Source: Enterobacter cancerogenus (GTDB taxonomy: Bacteria > Pseudomonadota > Gammaproteobacteria > Enterobacterales > Enterobacteriaceae). Taken from it: a stretch of DNA of 64,000 nucleotides. The first letter of the stretch is position 1. The number at the start of each line of letters is the position of its first letter. Both the position numbers and the translations under genes were made by a program. The notes below the pieces were generated by a model that was not told the origin of the DNA, made no database searches, and saw only the letters and a program-made list of their open reading frames with translations. The DNA lies in assembly GCA_000773965.1 (NCBI GenBank), contig JRUP01000017.1:1-64000 (forward strand), given 5' to 3'. Positions 58,822-64,000 of this stretch are shown here, piece after piece.

Positions 58822-59096
58822 TGGCCCTCAAATGCCCGGAGTGCGGAACTACCGCACATACCCGCACCAGCGCCTACGAGTCAGCGACCGTCAAGCGCAC
58901 CTGGTATCAGTGCACCAACCTTGACTGCTCCTGCACGTTCACCGCGCTGGAGAGCGTCGAGAAAATCATCATGAAGCCGCAGAAGCCAGCGGAATCTGAA
59001 CCCAAAACGGAATCGCTGAGCACGGCGCGACAGCCGCAGACGCTGGGCCGCTACGGCGACGCCTGCACCCGCCGCGACCGTCACGCACAGCCATAA
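58821..59096 (+). CDS. Ogr/Delta-type zinc-finger activator
   Basis: A 91-residue protein with one Ogr/Delta zinc finger: CPECGTTAHTRTSAYESATV, then YQCTNLDCSCTF; the four zinc ligands are Cys5, Cys8 and two of Cys31/Cys36/Cys38. Ogr of P2 and Delta of P4 activate late promoters of satellite and helper. P4 Delta has two fingers in tandem; this one is the short, P2-like form. The tail is charged and low in complexity. Confidence 0.88.
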   Translation: MALKCPECGTTAHTRTSAYESATVKRTWYQCTNLDCSCTFTALESVEKIIMKPQKPAESEPKTESLSTARQPQTLGRYGDACTRRDRHAQP

Positions 59097-59167
59097 ACAG
59101 GAGAGAATATGAGTACGCCAATGACAGCACCGCAGTTAACGCGACCGGCGCGCGCATTGCCGCCGCC

Positions 59168-59917
59168 ATGCACACCGGAAACCAGGCGCTGCGCGAGGCA
59201 GGCTGGCTCACGAAGCTGCCCGCAGCGGAGATAGAAAACACCACCGAGCAGCTCGTCACAGGCCTTTCCCCTGGCTGGCGTCTTCGTGTCGCCGACCTGA
59301 TGAAAAGGCTCAATGGCTGGATGGAGGCCCGCAGCAGCGAAACCGCAGCAGCCGGTACCCTGAGCACTCTGCGCGAGCGTCGCAGCGAGGCCGAACGTGA
59401 GGCAGAGGCCGGACGGGCGCGCTTTCGCGAACTACTGGATCAGAACAGCGGCATCGTTGCGGCGGAAATGAAAAAGCTGCGCGCCGCCTACCTTGAACAG
59501 GAGGAAACTGCGCGGGAGCTAGAGAGCCTTGCCGGGGAGAAAGCAAAGCAGCTGCCGCAGCTGGCCCACAACACCGGATGCAAGGCAACTGCCTACGTCC
59601 TCATTCATGAGGGCATCACCGATGAGCGTGTGGACGAGCTGCTGAGCGATTTTCTGGTGCTACATGGTGCTGAGCTGTTCAGCCTGCTGAACATGAAGTA
59701 CCGCCAGTTCAGGCGCACCGGCAGTGAATTCATGCCGGGCGTGATGGAGGGAGTCAATGACGCTGACACGCTTTATGACGGCTTTGTGATGAAGCGTATT
59801 GCCGAAACCGGAAGAAAATACAGCGGTCTGATGTTCCGCGACGACGTGATTAGCCTGACCGGGATCACGCCAGCGGGGAGCGCGAAAGCAGATTGTAAAA
59901 AGAAGAAGCTCATTTGA
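59168..59917 (+). CDS. Sid-like capsid size protein B, possible frameshift at start
   Basis: A 249-residue frame. RFRELLDQNSGIVAAEMKKL corresponds to the Sid signature and to the same part of the first sid-like gene. The ATG at 59168 has no ribosome site. A better start (AGGAGAGAATATG, ATG at 59109) lies in another frame, reads MSTPMTAPQLTRPARA and stops after 41 codons; in the 59168 frame the upstream codons read VNATGARIAAAMHTGNQ without a start. A one-base change around 59124-59150 would join them. Confidence 0.6.
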   Translation: MHTGNQALREAGWLTKLPAAEIENTTEQLVTGLSPGWRLRVADLMKRLNGWMEARSSETAAAGTLSTLRERRSEAEREAEAGRARFRELLDQNSGIVAAEMKKLRAAYLEQEETARELESLAGEKAKQLPQLAHNTGCKATAYVLIHEGITDERVDELLSDFLVLHGAELFSLLNMKYRQFRRTGSEFMPGVMEGVNDADTLYDGFVMKRIAETGRKYSGLMFRDDVISLTGITPAGSAKADCKKKKLI

Positions 59918-59941
59918 CCTGAAACAGCGTAAAACCCTGAG

Positions 59942-59969
59942 AAGCCCGGCCCCGTGCCGGGCTTTTTTG
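59942..59969 (+). terminator. Terminator of the late operon
   Basis: AGCCCGGC/GCCGGGCT with a 5-nt loop, followed by six T. Confidence 0.9.
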
Positions 59970-60084
59970 TTCCCGAGACTCAATGGTACGAGCGTGCATG
60001 TCTATGCTGCATGAAAACGCATGAGTCTCAGGCACCCAATAACATCATATGAGCCCAGCAGCGGCGCGGCGTCATCCTGGTCAT

Positions 60085-60150
60085 GCAGGTGCATGAAAAC
60101 CACTCCATGAAGCGGGCAGGCGTGGCGGGGGTACGAGCGCGCGCAACGCC
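60085..60150. other. P2/P4-type cos site
   Basis: GTGCATGAAAACCACTCCATGAAGCGGGCA precedes GGCGTGGCGGGGGTACGAG (60119-60137), which has the form of the P2/P4 cohesive end (GGCGAGGCGGGGAAAGCAC); the first 12 bases agree but for one. Several TGCATG repeats lie upstream (59995-60095). It follows the late operon terminator directly, the place of cos in P4. Confidence 0.6.
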
Positions 60151-60181
60151 GCTTAGTTACAGATCTTTCCTTAGGCCAACA

Positions 60182-61972
60182 TTATTTTTTTACTCTAGAC
60201 TGCATTCGTAAATTTTCTACAGCCTGATTCAAATCTACTTTTCCGTTTGCTGCCGACCATCGTTCCCAAAATGGTACGGTGGCGCTCCTTGGCTCATGTT
60301 GTGGCTTATCCATTTTAATTCTAGTAGGCAATAAGGTTGCATCTCCTACTACAACTGCTTCACCTACATCAAGCGTAGGCAATACTTCCATCAGGCTTTC
60401 AAGGCTTTCAGGCAATAGTTGTTTAACAACGGATTGATCGATTTTATTGGATAGCCGCATGCTTATTATATTGCTGCATTGACTTAAGATGGTTGTACTT
60501 ACATCTGATGGTCTTTGACTTACGACAAATAAACCTACACCATATTTTCTTCCTTCTTTAGCGATCTTCTCAAAGTTTTCCAAAGCTCTTTTTTCCATTG
60601 GCCCAACCAAGGATGAGTGGTTAGGGAGATAAAGATGGGCTTCGTCACACACCATTACTACCGGGTGTCGCATATCACTGTTTTCACCTGGGTCAGTCCA
60701 GAATTGTATTTGATATACAATTCTAGCAACTAGACTAATCACTACCGGTAATATGTCTGACGGAACTTCAGAAAAATCAATTATTTTTATCCCACTATTG
60801 ATGCTGTCATTTTTTTCGCCAAAGCCTAATAGTTTTTCGGCAATTTGAAACAGTGAGGAGTATTCATCATATGTCGGTGGTGCTTTGTACATAAATGCAT
60901 ACCGGCGATCGTTTATTTTAGTTTTTAACCTAATTAAAAACCGTGAAAGTTTACCGTGCAAGGGACCTTTTTCTGTTTTAGGTTGTCCTTTTTTTGCTCC
61001 AGTAGCATACAAATCTCCTGTCTCTTTTTCATCATTATTTTTGTTTTCTAAAGAATCAAGAAGCTCATTAATGTTAAAAGGTATAGGCGTATCTACAGTA
61101 AAACCATCATAAAGTTCATTTTTTTCAAGTTTAGCTAAAGCATTCTTTTTAGTTTCAATTATTGAATCCATTAATGCTATTGCTTGGTTAGGTGCGTTCT
61201 CGCCAGACCGATCGACGAAAATTGATTGCATCTCATCAAAGTTAAGTAACCAAAATGGTAAGTAAATTATTTCATTGAGACCTTCGTTGTTCTCATTAGG
61301 TCCTGCTATCTTAAATTTCTTAGCGAAGTTCATTGTTGAGTATTCGCCATGTAAATCAAAAACGATAATGTTCGAATCTTTCAATTTGGCAGCTTGCTCA
61401 AGTATTGAAGCAACTGTAAAAGACTTGCCAGATCCAGTGCTGCCTAATAAAGCGGCGTGACGCTGGAAAAGTTTATTGCCGTCTATAAATGCATTAGCTT
61501 TACCATCGAGCGTATACGTACCAAGTTTCAATGGCGCGTAACTCTGATTTTTAGCTGATGCACTAATTATTCCCATAAAATCTTCTAAGAATTTATCTTC
61601 AATAGGGAATACGGGCCTATTTATTTCTGGAAGGCAGAATATAGCTCTTGAAAAAACATTATGATTTTTTCCATCTCTACTACGATAAGTACCAACTAGA
61701 CTAATAGATATACCATTTTCTTCAATAGGGACGATTTCATCATCTTCGAATTCATCCTCATTTACTATTTCCGTCAATTCTATAGGTTTTCTCCAAACCT
61801 TTTCAATCATACCTATGATCCATTCATCGCCTAAGGCTTGAATTGCAACCAGTCTACCTACTCGTGCTTTTTGCAATTTTTGACTATCAGTTACTCTAAT
61901 TGTTAGGCGAGAGCTTTCTACGCTACGAACCTCACCAATTGAATAGTCTTCATTAAAACTAAAGATGCTCAT
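60182..61972 (-). CDS. herA: HerA-type ATPase of a SIR2-HerA defence system
   Basis: A 596-residue hexameric-type translocase. An N-terminal HAS-barrel (about residues 1-100: SIGEVRSVESSRLTIRV, VGRLVAIQALGDEW), then the DUF87 RecA-like domain with Walker A GSTGSGKS at residues 177-184, VFDLHGEYST, Walker B VVMVCDEAHLYLP near residue 437, and VGLFVVSQRPSDVS with the arginine-finger region. It starts 9 nt after the SIR2 gene ends. In known SIR2-HerA (Nezha) systems the two proteins form one large complex that degrades NAD+ and nucleic acid on infection. AT-rich compared with the satellite backbone. Confidence 0.85.
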   Translation of the reverse strand: MSIFSFNEDYSIGEVRSVESSRLTIRVTDSQKLQKARVGRLVAIQALGDEWIIGMIEKVWRKPIELTEIVNEDEFEDDEIVPIEENGISISLVGTYRSRDGKNHNVFSRAIFCLPEINRPVFPIEDKFLEDFMGIISASAKNQSYAPLKLGTYTLDGKANAFIDGNKLFQRHAALLGSTGSGKSFTVASILEQAAKLKDSNIIVFDLHGEYSTMNFAKKFKIAGPNENNEGLNEIIYLPFWLLNFDEMQSIFVDRSGENAPNQAIALMDSIIETKKNALAKLEKNELYDGFTVDTPIPFNINELLDSLENKNNDEKETGDLYATGAKKGQPKTEKGPLHGKLSRFLIRLKTKINDRRYAFMYKAPPTYDEYSSLFQIAEKLLGFGEKNDSINSGIKIIDFSEVPSDILPVVISLVARIVYQIQFWTDPGENSDMRHPVVMVCDEAHLYLPNHSSLVGPMEKRALENFEKIAKEGRKYGVGLFVVSQRPSDVSTTILSQCSNIISMRLSNKIDQSVVKQLLPESLESLMEVLPTLDVGEAVVVGDATLLPTRIKMDKPQHEPRSATVPFWERWSAANGKVDLNQAVENLRMQSRVKK

Positions 61973-61981
61973 AGTTACGCC

Positions 61982-63055
61982 TTATTCAATGAATTCAATA
62001 AGAAACGGGTCTAACTCCCATAAGGATTTTTTAGAATAGTACTTTTCTCCGTTAAAGTAACATTCTGACCCATCATCCTTTTTCGAGATGGCTATAATAT
62101 GCTTATGATCACGTATTAACGATTCTATGCTCGGAGTAAGGCCTCGAGTCAGAATTAACGTGGGCATTCCATCACGCAAACGGTTTTTTATTACCCCTTG
62201 CAAATGCACATCGTTAAAACCAAAGCCAAGGCATAGTAAAGAGTTTGTTTTACTTAGTACCGCATTCATCTCTGTTCGTATACTATCGAATAGAGTGTTT
62301 GTTAAAGCATCTTCATATTTTGATGGCCCAGGGATAACAATCGCTTTATCTATGCAGCTTGTATCATTTGTTACTTCTACTGGACCATTTTCAGTTTTGT
62401 TCCACGTAATTGAACCATGTGGTTTATAAATTCTTACAGTTAAAGATGGTTGGTGTTTTTTTATTCTTTTTCGTCCATCTATAACATAGCTCAGTTCGTA
62501 CTGGGTTAAAAAAAGATTTTCTTTCCTAGGTTTCCTGTACCTGTAGCCGCTAAATCCTGTATCTATAGGAAGAGAAGCAATGTCACAAAAAAGTTCAACT
62601 AATGTATCGTAGTTTGTTGTTATAACTGCAATGCTTTCAGCATTTTGTGGAGCACCATGAAATAATTTTCTTAATAATCTAGGTAAGGGTAGTGATTGAT
62701 GAGATGATTGAGATTGTATAATTTCTTCAGCTATTTTTGTTCTTTCTAAAATTAATCTCGCTGTTTCCTTTCTTAAGCCGTCAATGATTTCATTTCTGCC
62801 ATCACTCCCTAAAGATATAGTATTTAATCCATTCTCCAAATTATCTCTTATCCTTTCTAAGGAAGTTTCCCATGTTTTCCTAATACTATCATTCGTAAGA
62901 TAATTAGGAATGGTTTTAATTAGATGACTTCCAAGCTCGCTCATTCCTGGAAGGTTATAACCACATGAGAAACCTGAACCAACTAATACTGTTGGGGTTG
63001 CCCTTATAAGAGATTGAATTGCTTGATAGCATTCTTCAGGAAGATCGTTATCCAT
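61982..63055 (-). CDS. sir2: SIR2-domain NADase of a SIR2-HerA defence system
   Basis: A 357-residue protein of the defence SIR2 type. The nucleotide-binding loop is VLVGSGFSCGYNLPGMSELG (from residue 23), TTNYD lies at 146-150, and KPHGSI with the catalytic-type His at 213. It lacks the Cys4 zinc module of deacetylase sirtuins, as expected for NAD+-cleaving members. I choose ATG 63055 (AGAAGGG 4 nt before it); a TTG six codons earlier is possible. It is the first gene of the pair and lies 135 nt from the integrase stop. Confidence 0.85.
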   Translation of the reverse strand: MDNDLPEECYQAIQSLIRATPTVLVGSGFSCGYNLPGMSELGSHLIKTIPNYLTNDSIRKTWETSLERIRDNLENGLNTISLGSDGRNEIIDGLRKETARLILERTKIAEEIIQSQSSHQSLPLPRLLRKLFHGAPQNAESIAVITTNYDTLVELFCDIASLPIDTGFSGYRYRKPRKENLFLTQYELSYVIDGRKRIKKHQPSLTVRIYKPHGSITWNKTENGPVEVTNDTSCIDKAIVIPGPSKYEDALTNTLFDSIRTEMNAVLSKTNSLLCLGFGFNDVHLQGVIKNRLRDGMPTLILTRGLTPSIESLIRDHKHIIAISKKDDGSECYFNGEKYYSKKSLWELDPFLIEFIE

Positions 63056-63190
63056 AAACCCTTCTTGGTTCAATTTAGAGAACTTATTCGGTCTTTTTGA
63101 TAAACAATCTATAAATTATATGATCTTGAATGTTTTTACTAGGATTTTTCTTATAAAATAAATTTATTATTTATCAATGATTTAATTTGG

Positions 63191-64000
63191 TTATTCGTTA
63201 ACAAACCTACCCCACCAAGCCATCAACTCAACGCGTTTGATAAGGTATGTTGAACGATTATATGCTTTACGCACCTCATTTTTATCGGTATGAGCTAGTG
63301 CAGCCTCTATAACATCAGCGTTAAAACCAGCTTCGTTTAAAGCAGTACTTGCAATAGAACGCATTCCATGAGCAACAAGCTTTCCACCGTAGCCAATTCT
63401 CTTTAACGCAGCATTAGCTGTTTGACTATTCATCGGTTGTTTAGGGTTATTCCTGCTAGGGAATACATATTCACGATGAGCACTGACTGGCTTCATCACG
63501 TCCAAAATTTCCAACGCCTGAAGTGATAAAGGAACAACGTGCTCACGTTTTGCCTTCATCCGTTCAGCTGGAATCGTCCAAAGCTTTGCATTAAGGTCAA
63601 TCTCTTCCCACCGGGCACCAGAAGCCTCAGATGGCCGTACTAGGGTCAGGAGCTGCCATTCGATCAGGCAGCGAGTCGGAATAGATAAATTAGACATTAC
63701 TAATGTACGCATCAGATTTGGTAACTCTTCAGGTCGCAGCGTTGGCATATTCTGCTTTTTAGGCTTCTCAAACGCCATACCAACACCAGAAGCAGGATTT
63801 GCATCAATCAGCCCGGTATTAACTGCATAAATCATAATTTCGTTAATGCGCTGTACCAGCCGGCGAACAGTTTCAAGAGCACCACGGGCCTTAATCGGTT
63901 CCAGTGCCTCTACAAGCTTGCGAGCTTTAATCTCCTGCACGGGAATCTCGCCTATGGCAGGGAAAACATCTTTCTCAAGAGAACGCCAGATATCCTTAGC
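63191..64000 (-). CDS. int: P4-type integrase, 3' part (runs off the window)
   Basis: A tyrosine recombinase whose 5' end lies beyond 64000; 269 residues are visible. Catalytic motifs in order: Arg in LVRPSEASGARWEEID, Lys in MKAKREHVVPLS, H-x-x-R in LVAHGMRSIASTALNE, His in LAHTDKNEVRKAY and the nucleophile Tyr in AYNRSTYLIKRV. It fits the P4-integrase group that uses tRNA and ssrA genes. Its direction implies that attL and ssrA lie just to the right of the window. Confidence 0.92.
   Translation of the reverse strand, partial: AKDIWRSLEKDVFPAIGEIPVQEIKARKLVEALEPIKARGALETVRRLVQRINEIMIYAVNTGLIDANPASGVGMAFEKPKKQNMPTLRPEELPNLMRTLVMSNLSIPTRCLIEWQLLTLVRPSEASGARWEEIDLNAKLWTIPAERMKAKREHVVPLSLQALEILDVMKPVSAHREYVFPSRNNPKQPMNSQTANAALKRIGYGGKLVAHGMRSIASTALNEAGFNADVIEAALAHTDKNEVRKAYNRSTYLIKRVELMAWWGRFVNE

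Overview
The window looks like chromosome of an enterobacterium of the Erwiniaceae (Pantoea/Erwinia type). Proteins such as PssA, EmrB, TrxC, EmrR and NrdF align end to end with their E. coli counterparts, and gene order follows two E. coli blocks, here joined head to head. No BLAST was run, so the genus is an inference from recognised families and synteny.

Layout. (1) 1-380: end of an rRNA operon (23S-5S spacer, 5S rRNA, terminator). (2) 545-9664: the block that follows rrnG in E. coli: kgtP, yfiM, pssA, pka, a YaeF-like lipoprotein gene, tapT (yfiP), trxC, yfiF. (3) 9704-22563: an inverted block: emrB-emrA-emrR, proX-proW-proV, nrdF-nrdE-nrdI-nrdH, ygaM, ygaC. (4) 22698-34215: mmuPM (S-methylmethionine use), a PEGA-like lipoprotein, speG, a NitT/TauT-type ABC transporter and a five-gene peptide/nickel-type ABC transporter. 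(5) 34216-37844: mgtB behind a long leader with two short upstream ORFs, followed by a 28-residue MgtR-like membrane peptide. (6) 37861-40591: an orphan two-gene operon, an SDR enzyme, queH and an LEA-like periplasmic protein. (7) 40726-47450: complete 2-aminoethylphosphonate uptake and breakdown genes phnVUTS, phnR, phnWX, with two matching operators. (8) 47579-49971: a NIPSNAP protein, a frameshifted toxin remnant with an intact membrane partner, and a RIO-type kinase.

(9) 50095-64000 is an insertion hotspot. Two related copies of the sequence that follows ssrA (tmRNA), each with a terminator, lie at 50095-50166 and 52019-52119; the second also carries a fragment of the tmRNA 3' end. Between them sits an HExxH effector-immunity pair. 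From 52119 to beyond the window is a P4-type satellite: crr-like iterons, alpha primase-helicase, P4 early ORFs, C4/CI antisense RNA, AlpA, ori-like iterons, then on the other strand sid-psu-delta-sid, a terminator and a cos-like site. Between psu/cos and the integrase, the known cargo position of P4 satellites, sits a SIR2-HerA antiphage pair. The integrase runs off the right edge; ssrA should lie just beyond it.

How the genes work together. The core part covers membrane lipid synthesis (pssA), lysine acetylation (pka), redox and class Ib ribonucleotide reduction (trxC, nrdHIEF under NrdR), osmoprotection (proVWX), drug efflux (emrRAB), methionine salvage (mmuPM under a MetJ site), Mg2+ uptake (mgtB) and phosphonate use (phn). 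The right-hand 14 kb is accessory: stacked insertions at ssrA carrying toxins, immunity proteins and phage defence on a satellite that seems to keep its replication and packaging signals.
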